NCBI GenBank assembly: GCA_946887105.1
Contig: CAMPKJ010000052.1
Span: forward strand, 1 to 24,127
Length of the DNA stretch: 24,127 bases
Origin: an uncultured Acidobacteriota bacterium
GTDB taxonomy: Bacteria; Acidobacteriota; Thermoanaerobaculia; Gp7-AA8
Direction of reading: 5' to 3'
Within the stretch, counting starts at the first letter, position 1, and each line of letters starts with the position of its first letter. Positions 14,060 through 21,167 of the stretch are shown here, one piece after another. The position numbers and the translations under genes are program-made. The notes below the pieces were generated by a model. It saw only the letters and a list, made by a program, of their open reading frames with translations. It did no database searches and was not told the DNA's origin.

Positions 14060-14794
14060 ATGCAACCTCGCGACCGCCTCGTCGTCGCCGTCGACGTCTC
14101 GAAACGCGACGAGATTCTCCGTCTCGTCGATGACCTGCGCGGCACGGTGGGCGTCTTCAAGATCGGATTGCAGGCCTTCATCGCCAACGGACCGCAGATC
14201 GTGCGCGAGATCGTCTCATCGGGCGAGCGGGTGTTCCTCGATCTGAAGATTCACGACATCCCGAACACGGCCAGGCACGCAGTCGGCGAGGCGGCGGGGC
14301 TCGGCGCGTCGATCGCCACGGTGCATGCGGCGGGCGGCGAGGCGATGCTCCGCGCGTGCGCTGCCGCGGGTTCCTCGGAGTTCCTCGGTTCCTCGGGTTC
14401 CTCGGGTGGCGGGTCTCCGAGGAACTCGCTCCTGGTGCTGGCCGTGACCATCCTGACCAGCCTCGACGAGCCGGAGCTGGCGCGGATCGGATTCGCGGGA
14501 ACGCCGGTCGATAACGCGGTGCGGCTGGCGCAATTGGCGAGGGACTCGGGACTGCGCGGCGTGGTGGCGTCGCCGCTGGAGATCCGTGCGATTCGCGAGG
14601 CTTGCGGCGAGGACTTCGTGATCCTCACGCCCGGCATTCGTCCCGCGGGAAGCGATGCCGGCGATCAGCGGCGGATGATGACGCCGCGCGAGGCCATCGC
14701 GGCGGGAGCGGATTACATCGTGGTGGGCCGCCCCATCACGAGTGCGGCCGACGCGAGGTCGGCCGCACAGCGAATCGTCGAGGAGATGAGTTAG
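14060..14794 (+). CDS. pyrF: Orotidine 5'-phosphate decarboxylase with an in-frame repeat insert
   Basis: PyrF makes UMP from OMP, the last step of de novo UMP synthesis. The 244-aa product has the barrel motifs: VAVDVS with D12, FKIGLQAF with K34, the catalytic DLKIHDIPNT at 61-70 (D61, K63, D66), LAVTILTSLDE at 127-137, LTPGIRP and IVVGRPIT near the end. Residues 104-123 (GSSEFLGSSGSSGGGSPRNS) are encoded by a TTCCTCGG repeat copy and sit just before the LAVTILTS strand, where homologues have a short loop. The frame and all catalytic residues are kept, so the enzyme is likely active. The ATG at 14060 has no Shine-Dalgarno sequence. Confidence 0.93.
   Translation: MQPRDRLVVAVDVSKRDEILRLVDDLRGTVGVFKIGLQAFIANGPQIVREIVSSGERVFLDLKIHDIPNTARHAVGEAAGLGASIATVHAAGGEAMLRACAAAGSSEFLGSSGSSGGGSPRNSLLVLAVTILTSLDEPELARIGFAGTPVDNAVRLAQLARDSGLRGVVASPLEIRAIREACGEDFVILTPGIRPAGSDAGDQRRMMTPREAIAAGADYIVVGRPITSAADARSAAQRIVEEMS
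14369..14424 (+). repeat. TTCCTCGG palindromic element, copy 2 (inside pyrF)
   Basis: Four TTCCTCGG units (14371, 14381, 14389 and 14398), an 11-nt loop (GTGGCGGGTCT) and one inverted unit (CCGAGGAA, 14417) lie inside pyrF. The loop is the reverse complement of the loop in copy 1. From the glycine codon at 14369 through TCG at 14426-14428, twenty codons derive wholly or partly from the element, without a stop or frameshift. Confidence 0.9.
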
Positions 14795-14803
14795 GACGGT
14801 TGC

Positions 14804-16312
14804 TTAACGGACGGAGCGTCTGCGCGGGTTCGTGCAGTTCTGTCCCGGCCCCTGGAAGAACACGCGCTTCATCGCGAACTGTCTGCGGTTGCCGAGAGCA
14901 TCCGTCGCGAGGGCGCGGAGCTGGTACTCGCCGCGTGCGGTGTTATCGAGGTTCACGTTCAGGCGCCACTGGGTCACCGGCGTCGGCGAGGAGACGTCGT
15001 AGCGGAGTGGTCCGCCCAGCGTCGCGGCGCCGAGGGCCGCGTTGTTGAGGAACAACTCCACGTTCACGATCTTCTGCGTGCCGGTCACCCAGCCGTGCAG
15101 CTGTGCGCCGCCGCAGGTCAGATGGAACGGACTCTCGAGCTCGATGCGTCCTGCCGCGACGCCGCAGGAGCCCCAGCTCTGGACGCCCGTGTCTTCGCCG
15201 ATGACGTAGACGTAGTTGCCGACTACGGCCGGGTTGTACTTGACCTCGTCGTCCTGGACCATGGTCACTTCTTCATAGATGCGCTCGGCATCCCCTTCGA
15301 ACTGCGGTACGAGGAAGTCGAACACGTCGAAGGCGACCGTGCGCGCGGCGGCGAGCGTCTGCGCGTCCACTTCCTCGATCATGGTCACCAGGCGCGCGTT
15401 CGCGTCATCCCACGAAGCGTGGCGGCTGAAGCGGATCTCGTTGGCGCGGCCGATGCGCACGTACTGCGGAAGGGTCAGGAACTTGTTGCGGAGGAAGAAC
15501 GGCACCAGGCCCGGACGGATCGTGTAGCCATCGATGGAGTCGTCGCTGCCGACCGCCAGGAAGTCCGCGCCGTTGCTCACCAGCCACTTGCCGGGGCGGC
15601 GCACGAAGCTGAACTCGCGAGGCAGGAAGGGGTTGGTGATGTCGAACGCAACCACGGCCTCCTCGGAGACCGCGATCAGCACGCCGAAGTTGAACGCGAC
15701 GTCGTTCCAGCCGCGGTAGTCGGAATCGGCGAAGGAGTTGATGCCGGTGATGCGCTGCGGGTTCGTGAGCGTGGTGATGTCCACCAGCTCGATGCGCGTC
15801 GGGCATTGCGAGGAGAGCGAGCCGGGGCGGGGGTAGCACGGCATGTCGGTCTGCGGGAAGAGTCCCGCCAGCCGGTTGCCGGTCACGGCCATGCGCCGGT
15901 AGTGGAAGCCGGGTGCGCGATGCACGAGCACGGGCGCGGTTCCGTTCAAGCGCGTGTCGCGGAGGTCGTAGATCTCGAGGCCTGCTTCGCTGCTGACGAA
16001 GAGGAAGCCATCCGAGAAGGCCACGCCGCCTTCGGTCTCACGAGCGGCCATCGAGCCGAGGAAGTCCTCGCGCGAGATTTGCAGATTGCCGACGTCGTTG
16101 GGCGTGTAGGTGGTCAGCACCTGTCCGCGCAGCGCGTAGACCGTGTCGCCGAAGCGGAACACGCCGTGCGGCGAGAGATCGAAGCTCGTCGCAGCCGGTG
16201 TGGAGTCCGCGAGCGAGAGCGGACAATCCGCCGTGAGGTGCTCGGCCAACAGCGGAGCGGACGTACAAAGAAGGGTAAGGACGACCAGAGCGATCCGTGA
16301 CCAAACGCGCAT
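14804..16312 (-). CDS. Exported beta-propeller-like protein with C-terminal beta domain
   Basis: The 502-aa product has a signal peptide (MRVWSRIALVVLTLLCTSAPLLA) and a body of repeated strands of the LVIVD type, such as AGLEIYDLRD, TRIELVDITTLTNPQRITGI and EEAVVAFDITNPFLPREFSFV. These are typical of surface beta-propellers that bind ligands or partners. The C-terminal ~110 residues (after GSCGVAAGRIELESPF) look like an Ig-like beta sandwich with GEYQLRALATDALGNRRQF. The tail ends in RRRSVR, a basic C-terminus that could be a sorting feature; that is speculation. The function is unknown. The ATG at 16312 is preceded by GGGAGG at 5 nt; an upstream in-frame ATG at 16330 lacks this site. Confidence 0.8.
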   Translation of the reverse strand: MRVWSRIALVVLTLLCTSAPLLAEHLTADCPLSLADSTPAATSFDLSPHGVFRFGDTVYALRGQVLTTYTPNDVGNLQISREDFLGSMAARETEGGVAFSDGFLFVSSEAGLEIYDLRDTRLNGTAPVLVHRAPGFHYRRMAVTGNRLAGLFPQTDMPCYPRPGSLSSQCPTRIELVDITTLTNPQRITGINSFADSDYRGWNDVAFNFGVLIAVSEEAVVAFDITNPFLPREFSFVRRPGKWLVSNGADFLAVGSDDSIDGYTIRPGLVPFFLRNKFLTLPQYVRIGRANEIRFSRHASWDDANARLVTMIEEVDAQTLAAARTVAFDVFDFLVPQFEGDAERIYEEVTMVQDDEVKYNPAVVGNYVYVIGEDTGVQSWGSCGVAAGRIELESPFHLTCGGAQLHGWVTGTQKIVNVELFLNNAALGAATLGGPLRYDVSSPTPVTQWRLNVNLDNTARGEYQLRALATDALGNRRQFAMKRVFFQGPGQNCTNPRRRSVR

Positions 16313-16349
16313 ACATGCCTCCCAAAACACACCCGTGACGCCCGCTGAA

Positions 16350-16363
16350 CTTCGCGCGCGAAG
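16350..16363. other. Perfect 14-bp palindrome in the divergent 16313-16528 gap
   Basis: CTTCGCGCGCGAAG is self-complementary and lies 38 bases upstream of the propeller gene start, between two divergent genes. It could be a dimeric regulator site, but a GC-rich palindrome of this length can also occur by chance. Apart from this and a TTGACA at 16395-16400 without a matching -10, I see nothing clear in this 216-base gap. Confidence 0.3.
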
Positions 16364-16528
16364 CGTCTCACGATACGCGGATTCCGCCCGTACATTGACA
16401 GCGCGGCCGCCGCTCCAAAGAGCTGATCGAGTTCGTCTAGCTCCTAAGTGTGTCGCAAAGCAGGGGTTCTTGGCAATACGGAGCTGTGGAATGGGCGTCG
16501 TGTATCATGACTTTCAACAAAGGAAACT

Positions 16529-17113
16529 ATGCTCGACGGTCATGTGCTGGTTCTGAATCGATTGTTTCAGGCGGTGCAGATCACGTCGGTCCGACGCGCT
16601 CTGACCCTCCTCTACAAGGGACAGGTTCGCGCGGTCGATTCCGAGTACCGGACCTACGACTTCGAGAACTGGATGGACATCCCGGTCCAGCCGGACGACC
16701 ACTACGTCGCCACGCCGAGCCGGAACATCCTCATCCCGCACGTGGTACAGCTGCTGGTCTTCGACCGCCTGCCGCGGCAGGAAGTGAAGTTCTCGCGCGG
16801 CAACATCTATCTGCGCGACCAGAACCGCTGCCAGTACTGCGGGAAGAAGTTCTCCTCGTCCGAGTTGTCGCTCGATCACGTGGTGCCCATCTCGCGCGGC
16901 GGAAAGTCGTCGTGGGAGAACGTCGTCTGCGCCTGCCTGCCGTGCAACGTGCGCAAGGGAAACAAGCTCCTCAGCGAGTGCGAGATGCGCCTCCGCCGCC
17001 ACCCGGTGCGTCCGAAGTGGCACCCCCTCCATCGCCTCCAGGGACGGACGTACCCGGAGATCTGGAAGAACTTTCTGGATGAGGCGTATTGGAACGTCGA
17101 GCTCCGCGAGTGA
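16529..17113 (+). CDS. HNH endonuclease-fold protein
   Basis: The 194-aa protein has a typical zinc-bound HNH nuclease domain at about residues 98-146: C101-x2-C104 (RCQYCGKKF), the catalytic-type LDHVVPISRGGKSSWENVV with H117 and N131, and C136-x2-C139 followed by NVRKGNK. The first ~95 residues form an N-terminal domain found in many stand-alone bacterial HNH proteins of this type (MLDGHVLVLNRLFQAVQIT, then a basic strand region). The substrate is unknown; there is no methylase, restriction partner or phage gene next to it. AAAGGAAAC provides a Shine-Dalgarno sequence. The stop codon sits in the loop of a hairpin (CTCCGCGAG at 17102-17110 with the CTCG and CGGAG segments at 17115-17125). 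Confidence 0.88.
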   Translation: MLDGHVLVLNRLFQAVQITSVRRALTLLYKGQVRAVDSEYRTYDFENWMDIPVQPDDHYVATPSRNILIPHVVQLLVFDRLPRQEVKFSRGNIYLRDQNRCQYCGKKFSSSELSLDHVVPISRGGKSSWENVVCACLPCNVRKGNKLLSECEMRLRRHPVRPKWHPLHRLQGRTYPEIWKNFLDEAYWNVELRE

Positions 17114-17127
17114 CCTCGCGCGGAGGG

Positions 17128-17205
17128 CGTTAGGCGTTTGGGAGTTGTCGTTTTGTGCAACGAGCTCCCCGGTCGCGACGCCTCCCAACCGCCCAGCGCC
17201 TGACG
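17128..17205 (+). other. Structured, possibly switchable RNA element
   Basis: CGTTAGGCG (17128-17136) pairs with CGCCTGACG (17197-17205, one G-T pair), and TTGGGAG (17138-17144) with CTCCCAA (17182-17188), giving a two-part stem. The same GGGAG can instead pair with CTCCC at 17165-17169, with GTTG/CAAC inside. The two folds exclude each other, as in attenuators and riboswitches. I match it to no known RNA family. Confidence 0.4.
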
Positions 17206-17317
17206 ACGCCCGCGTTCACGCGAGCACGCGCACGTCCGCGATGCTCTTCCTCATGCGCCACTCGTCCGCCCGATGCCCGCCCGAACGCGCCGCAGGCGCG
17301 TCCGGGCGCGCACCTTG

Positions 17318-17360
17318 CTAACTCCCGACCGAGCACAGTTGTGTCTGTGCCTGGGAGTAG
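17318..17360 (+). promoter_or_regulatory. Hairpin that sequesters the Shine-Dalgarno of the 96-aa protein
   Basis: CTAACTCCC (17318-17326) pairs, with one bulged A, with GGGAGTAG (17353-17360), which contains the ribosome site of the gene at 17363. An inner stem, GCACAG (17333-17338) with CTGTGC (17345-17350), closes a TTGTGT loop. Translation could thus depend on opening this structure. Confidence 0.5.
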
Positions 17361-17362
17361 CA

Positions 17363-17653
17363 ATGACGTTAGTGAATTCACTCTGTGCGGAGATCAGTGT
17401 TTTTCAGGGAGTCGGCGAGTCGACCGGGGTGATGGTCGAACGGAGTGCGATCCGCGGGAAGAAGGGCCTCTGCAAGAGCATGCGCGATCTGGCCATCAAG
17501 TCGCGCGTCCTCGGCGACGGCTACTACTACATCCCCATCGATCTCTGGCCGTCGTCGAGCGAGCCGGTGGTAGTCCACAAACACGACTGGACGGTGATCA
17601 GCTCCATCCCGCGCACGTCGCGCGCGACCAAGAAGCGCGCCGCGGTCAAATGA
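17363..17653 (+). CDS. Small protein of unknown function (96 aa)
   Basis: I do not recognise this 96-aa protein. It appears soluble: MTLVNSLCAEISVFQGVGES, a basic middle (RSAIRGKKGLCKSMRDLAIKSR), an aromatic stretch (GDGYYYIPIDLWP) and a very basic C-terminus (TSRATKKRAAVK). It has two cysteines (8 and 37) and no membrane segment. The ATG at 17363 has GGGAG 5 nt upstream; the frame is open from 17273, but that upstream part lies in the structured leader and is Arg-rich in the way of non-coding GC-rich frames. The paired Shine-Dalgarno sequence suggests translational control. It lies 66 bases before the carboxypeptidase gene. Confidence 0.6.
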   Translation: MTLVNSLCAEISVFQGVGESTGVMVERSAIRGKKGLCKSMRDLAIKSRVLGDGYYYIPIDLWPSSSEPVVVHKHDWTVISSIPRTSRATKKRAAVK

Positions 17654-17722
17654 GCTCAGCCTCGTGGTACGCACCGTGCAGTCCGGCGGGTTGACGAAAA
17701 CCACGATCGGGAGCTCGAGTTG

Positions 17723-18907
17723 ATGAAGCTGTTCAGGATGGCATTTCTCGTTGCGGCACTCGCCGCGACACCGCTCTTCGCGCAGAACGAAGAAGGCCCC
17801 GGCCAGGCGCAGGGCGCCGCCGTCGACACCACCGGCAAGGGCTACACCGCCGCGTACGTGATCGAGACGTCGACGGGCCAGGTGCTGCACGCCGAGAACG
17901 AGCACCAGTCGCTGCCGACGGCATCCATGGCCAAGATGATGACGCTGCTCCTGGCCATGGAAGAGATCCGCGCCGGAAACCTGAAATACGAAACACCGGT
18001 GACGATCTCCGCGCGCGCCAGCAAGATGGGCGGTTCCCAGATCTATCTGCGCGCGGGCTCGGTGTGGCCGGTGAAGAATCTGATCATCGCCGCGAAAGTG
18101 CAGTCGGCGAACGACGCGTGCACCGCGCTCGCGGAAAAGATCGCCGGATCCTCGGAGGCGTTCGCGGACATGATGAATCAGCGCGCGCAGGAGCTCGGGC
18201 TGACGCATTCGAAGTTTTACGATCCGCACGGCCTCCCCAATTCCGAGAATCCGGAGATGGTGGACTCGATGTGTCCGCACGATCTGGCCATCCTCGGCAG
18301 GGAGCTGATGAAGCACCCGTTCATGCAGAAGCTGAGCGTGATCGCGGAGATGCCGTTCCGGAACGGGACGCTGGAACGGATCTACAACCCCAATCACCTC
18401 ATCAATCCGCGCAAGGCCAACTACATGCAGGACGCCACCGGCATCAAGACCGGCTACACCGCGAAGGCCGGCTACTGCGTGACGGCGTCCGCGAAACGCA
18501 ACAACATCGAGGTGATCGCGGTGGTCATGGGCGCGAAGACCGGCGGCGGTCCGAACGGCTCATTCGCCAACGCGGCGCGCCTGATGAACCAGGCTTTCGT
18601 CAACTACCGCATGGTCATCCCCGCGAAGAAGGGAACGGTGGTCGGACAGGCGCCGGTCACGGGCGGCCGCGCGGCCACGGTTCCGGTGGCGCCCGCCTCG
18701 GACGCAACCGCGCTGGTGAAACGCGGACAGGAAAAAGGCGTGACCGTCGCCTATCAGGGCAGCCCCGTTCTCGCGCCGGTGAAGCAGGGACAGCAGGTCG
18801 GCACGATCGTCGTGCAGCAGGACGGCAAGGTGCTGGCGAAGATCCCCGCGCTCGCGGCGGAAGCAGTGGACAAGCAGCCGTGGTGGAAGTCGTTCTGGCC
18901 GTTCTGA
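17723..18907 (+). CDS. D-alanyl-D-alanine carboxypeptidase (PBP5/6 type, S11)
   Basis: This enzyme removes the terminal D-Ala from peptidoglycan pentapeptides in the periplasm. The 394-aa product has a signal peptide (to about residue 20) and all three penicillin-binding motifs: S68-x-x-K71 (SMAK), S128-A-N130 and K242-T-G. GSQIYLRAG, FYDPHGLP and the C-terminal beta domain (residues ~310-375, QGSPVLAPVKQGQQVGTIVV) match DacA/DacC-type enzymes. It ends in KQPWWKSFWPF, an amphipathic aromatic tail like the membrane anchors of PBP5. GGGAG at 17709-17713 lies 9 nt from the ATG at 17723; the TTG just before (17720, 6 nt) is an alternative. Confidence 0.94.
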   Translation: MKLFRMAFLVAALAATPLFAQNEEGPGQAQGAAVDTTGKGYTAAYVIETSTGQVLHAENEHQSLPTASMAKMMTLLLAMEEIRAGNLKYETPVTISARASKMGGSQIYLRAGSVWPVKNLIIAAKVQSANDACTALAEKIAGSSEAFADMMNQRAQELGLTHSKFYDPHGLPNSENPEMVDSMCPHDLAILGRELMKHPFMQKLSVIAEMPFRNGTLERIYNPNHLINPRKANYMQDATGIKTGYTAKAGYCVTASAKRNNIEVIAVVMGAKTGGGPNGSFANAARLMNQAFVNYRMVIPAKKGTVVGQAPVTGGRAATVPVAPASDATALVKRGQEKGVTVAYQGSPVLAPVKQGQQVGTIVVQQDGKVLAKIPALAAEAVDKQPWWKSFWPF

Positions 18908-18924
18908 CGCGCGCTTCGCGCGCG
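18908..18924. other. Short GC hairpin between convergent carboxypeptidase and purN ends
   Basis: CGCGCGC and GCGCGCG form a 7-bp stem around TTC immediately after the carboxypeptidase stop. It may end transcription on either strand with help from Rho, since no T-run follows. Confidence 0.4.
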
Positions 18925-18932
18925 GGCGCCAA

Positions 18933-19529
18933 CTACTCGAACAACACTCTCCGTCCCTCGATGCGGTAACCCCCACGCAACATCCCCAACGCCTCCGCGT
19001 ACGCCGCATGCTCCTGTTCCAGGATGCGTGCGGCGAGAGTCGAGGCGTCGTCGTCTTCACGCACCTCGACGACGCGTTGGACGATGATCGGGCCGGCGTC
19101 GAGGTGCTCGTCGACGAAGTGCACGGTGCAGCCGGAGACTTTCACGCCGTACGCGACCGCCTGCGCCTGCGCGTCGACTCCCGGGAATGCGGGCAGCAGC
19201 GAGGGGTGAATGTTCAGGATGCGGTCGCGCCAGCGTTCGACGAACGCGGCGCTGAGCAGGCGCATGTAGCCGGCCAGCACGATGAAGTCGGGACGCGCGC
19301 CATCGAGCAGGCGCAGTACTTCCGCTTCGTGCGCGGCGCGATTCGCGAATGTTTTGTGATCGACGACGTGCGCGTCGTAGCCGTACTCGCGTGCGCGCTC
19401 GATGCCTGGCGCATCGGGGCGATTGGAGATCACGAGCGCGATGTCGGCGTCGAGCGCGCCACGCTTCACCGCTTCGTGGATGGCCTGGAAGTTCGAGCCG
19501 CGGCCCGAGAGGAGGATGGCCAGCCGCAC
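18933..19529 (-). CDS. purN: Phosphoribosylglycinamide formyltransferase PurN
   Basis: PurN transfers a formyl group from 10-formyl-tetrahydrofolate to GAR in purine synthesis. The 198-aa protein has LLSGRGSNFQAI at the start, VLAGYMRLL, and the catalytic triad residues N106 and H108 (LNIHPSLLPAFPG) and D144 (DEHLDAGPII). The usual DAHRQA after FPG reads DAQAQA here, a small variation near the active-site loop. It starts with GTG, 1 base after the purM stop, so it is coupled to purM; purD, the preceding step, lies about 9 kb away. Confidence 0.96.
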   Translation of the reverse strand: MRLAILLSGRGSNFQAIHEAVKRGALDADIALVISNRPDAPGIERAREYGYDAHVVDHKTFANRAAHEAEVLRLLDGARPDFIVLAGYMRLLSAAFVERWRDRILNIHPSLLPAFPGVDAQAQAVAYGVKVSGCTVHFVDEHLDAGPIIVQRVVEVREDDDASTLAARILEQEHAAYAEALGMLRGGYRIEGRRVLFE

Positions 19530-19530
19530 G

Positions 19531-20586
19531 TCACTCGATCCAGCTTGCGTAACCGCTCGGCGGGATGTCGTACGCGACTTTGCCCGAGCCCTTCACGACA
19601 TTTCCGATGAAGTAGAACTTCTGGCCGATCTGCGCGAAGTGCTTCGAGATTGAGTCGACCTGATCGGCGCCGGCGAACAGCACCATGCCGATGCCCATGT
19701 TGAAGACGCGCAGCATTTCCTCGCGATCGACGCCGCCTTTTTCGAAGATGAGCTGGAACAGCGGCAGCACCGGCCACGAGCCGAGCTTGATGCGCGCGTC
19801 GAGCGTCGAGGGCAGCACGCGCGGAACGTTGTCGGTCAGGCCGCCGCCGGTGATGTGCGCCATCGCGTGCAGCGCATTCTGCTCGACCAGCGGCAGCAGC
19901 GGTTTGAGATACGAAATGTGCGGCGCGAGCAGCGCCTCGCCTGCCTTGCCGATGCCGGGGATGATGGACTGGTGGTCGTAGCCGAGTTTCTCGAACAGCA
20001 CCTTGCGCGCGAGCGAATAGCCGTTCGTGTGCAGGCCGACGGAGGGCAGGCCGAGCAGCACGTCGCCTTCGCGCACGGCCTTGCCGTCGATGAGGTTCTT
20101 CTCGTCGACCACGCCGAGGATGAAGCCGGCCACGTCGTAGTCCTCGTCGGAATAGAAGCCGGGCATCTCCGCGGTCTCGCCGCCGATGAGCGCGCAGTGG
20201 TTTTCCTTGCACGCGCGGGCCATGCCGCGGATGACGTCGGTCATCACCGGCGGACGCAGTTTGCCGGTGGCGTAGTAGTCGAGGAAGAACAGCGGACGCG
20301 CGCCCTGCACCAGGATGTCGTTCACGCAGTGGGAGACCAGGTCGTAGCCGACGGTATCGTGAATCTTCATCGCCTGCGCGACGCGCAGCTTCGTTCCCAC
20401 GCCGTCCGTCGACGAGACCAGGATCGGCTTTTCGATCCCTTCGAAAGTGCCGCGAAAGAGACCGCCGAACGAGCCGATGTCGGACAGCACGCCGGGCGTG
20501 TAGGTATCGCGCGCGATGCGCCGCACCTCGCGCAGCGCCTCGTCCTGCGCGTCGATGTCGACCCCGGAATCGCGATAGCTGGTCAC
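19531..20586 (-). CDS. purM: Phosphoribosylformylglycinamidine cyclo-ligase PurM (AIR synthetase)
   Basis: PurM closes the imidazole ring (FGAM to AIR) using ATP. The 351-aa product has the family signatures SYRDSGVDIDAQ, SSTDGVGTKLRVA, VNDILVQGARPLFFLDY, GGETAEMPGFY, GLHTNGYSLAR and MAHITGGGLTDNVPRVL. Length is normal. I chose the GTG at 20586, three codons before the conserved YRDSGV; the open frame further upstream translates the TTCCTCGG repeat and cannot be part of the enzyme. TGATAT lies 11 nt before the GTG, with no Shine-Dalgarno sequence. purN follows 1 base after its stop. Confidence 0.96.
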   Translation of the reverse strand: MTSYRDSGVDIDAQDEALREVRRIARDTYTPGVLSDIGSFGGLFRGTFEGIEKPILVSSTDGVGTKLRVAQAMKIHDTVGYDLVSHCVNDILVQGARPLFFLDYYATGKLRPPVMTDVIRGMARACKENHCALIGGETAEMPGFYSDEDYDVAGFILGVVDEKNLIDGKAVREGDVLLGLPSVGLHTNGYSLARKVLFEKLGYDHQSIIPGIGKAGEALLAPHISYLKPLLPLVEQNALHAMAHITGGGLTDNVPRVLPSTLDARIKLGSWPVLPLFQLIFEKGGVDREEMLRVFNMGIGMVLFAGADQVDSISKHFAQIGQKFYFIGNVVKGSGKVAYDIPPSGYASWIE

Positions 20587-20597
20587 GGCGGCGGAGG

Positions 20598-20603
20598 ATA
20601 TCA
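20598..20603 (-). promoter_or_regulatory. -10-like hexamer TGATAT before purM
   Basis: TGATAT ends 11 nt before the purM GTG, with no Shine-Dalgarno sequence between. The region 17 nt further upstream lies in the TTCCTCGG repeat. Confidence 0.4.
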
Positions 20604-20611
20604 GAGGGCGG

Positions 20612-20694
20612 TTCCTCGGGTTCCTCGGAGTTCCTCGGTTCCTCGGAGCGGCCACCCGAGGAACTCCGAGGAACTGCCGAGGCACTCCGAGGAA
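20612..20694. repeat. TTCCTCGG palindromic element, copy 3 (purM/membrane protein gap)
   Basis: Four TTCCTCGG units (20612, 20621, 20631 and 20639), a 9-nt loop (AGCGGCCAC) and four inverted units (CCGAGGAA at 20656, 20666 and 20687; CCGAGGCA at 20677) fill the gap between the divergent genes. The loop ends in GCCAC like copy 1 but is 4 nt shorter. Confidence 0.9.
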
Positions 20695-20699
20695 CTCCG

Positions 20700-20705
20700 T
20701 ACAAT
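20700..20705 (+). promoter_or_regulatory. -10-like hexamer TACAAT before the membrane protein at 20715
   Basis: TACAAT lies 9 nt before the ATG, directly after the last repeat unit. It is the same hexamer and spacing as at purD. Confidence 0.5.
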
Positions 20706-20714
20706 GCCGCGCCA

Positions 20715-21167
20715 ATGGCCCAGGCACTTCTGATCAGCACACTCGTCACCATCGCCGGTCTCATCGTGACCGTGATCATGGGTTTCCGCGCGTCGCCGGC
20801 GCACATGGCCGATCACATCATCGTCGCGCTGGTGACGGTCGTGATCGGGCTCTTCTCGCAGTCGATGACCATGTTCTTCTTCATCGGCACGGGCAAGGAG
20901 CTGAAGGACAAGTCGGATCAGGATCCGTCGGTCGTGCAGCAGACCAAGGACTTCAAATCGCGCGTCTTCCCCGCGGCGATGTGGGCCATGACCGCGATCA
21001 TGGTCACGTTCATCACCGGCGGCGGCGTCGGCAGCGGCAAGACACCCGTGTGGGTGCACGACGTGCTGACGGCGGTGTCGATCCTCATGTTCGCGCGGGC
21101 GTACTGGATTCAGATCCGGGCCATGAACGAGAACGCGACGTTGATGGAGCGGTATCTCAAGGAGTGA
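20715..21167 (+). CDS. Small membrane protein, unknown function
   Basis: The 150-aa protein has four likely membrane segments (residues ~5-24, 32-56, 86-104 and 113-128) with a short charged loop (GTGKELKDKSDQDPS) between the second and third. I recognise no family. The ATG at 20715 has TACAAT 9 nt upstream and no Shine-Dalgarno sequence. The gene is divergent from purM across the repeat element and overlaps the convergent M28 peptidase by 11 bases at its 3' end. Confidence 0.75.
   Translation: MAQALLISTLVTIAGLIVTVIMGFRASPAHMADHIIVALVTVVIGLFSQSMTMFFFIGTGKELKDKSDQDPSVVQQTKDFKSRVFPAAMWAMTAIMVTFITGGGVGSGKTPVWVHDVLTAVSILMFARAYWIQIRAMNENATLMERYLKE

Noticed and set aside
15095..16300. Plus-strand frame of 401 codons
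   Set aside because: Antisense to the exported propeller protein, which has a signal peptide and a Shine-Dalgarno sequence.
16395..16400. TTGACA as the promoter of the HNH gene
   Set aside because: No -10-like hexamer occurs 16-19 nt downstream, and the gene start is over 120 bases away.
16529..17113. HNH gene as part of a restriction or phage defence system
   Set aside because: No methylase, helicase, phage or toxin gene flanks it; neighbours are housekeeping or exported proteins.
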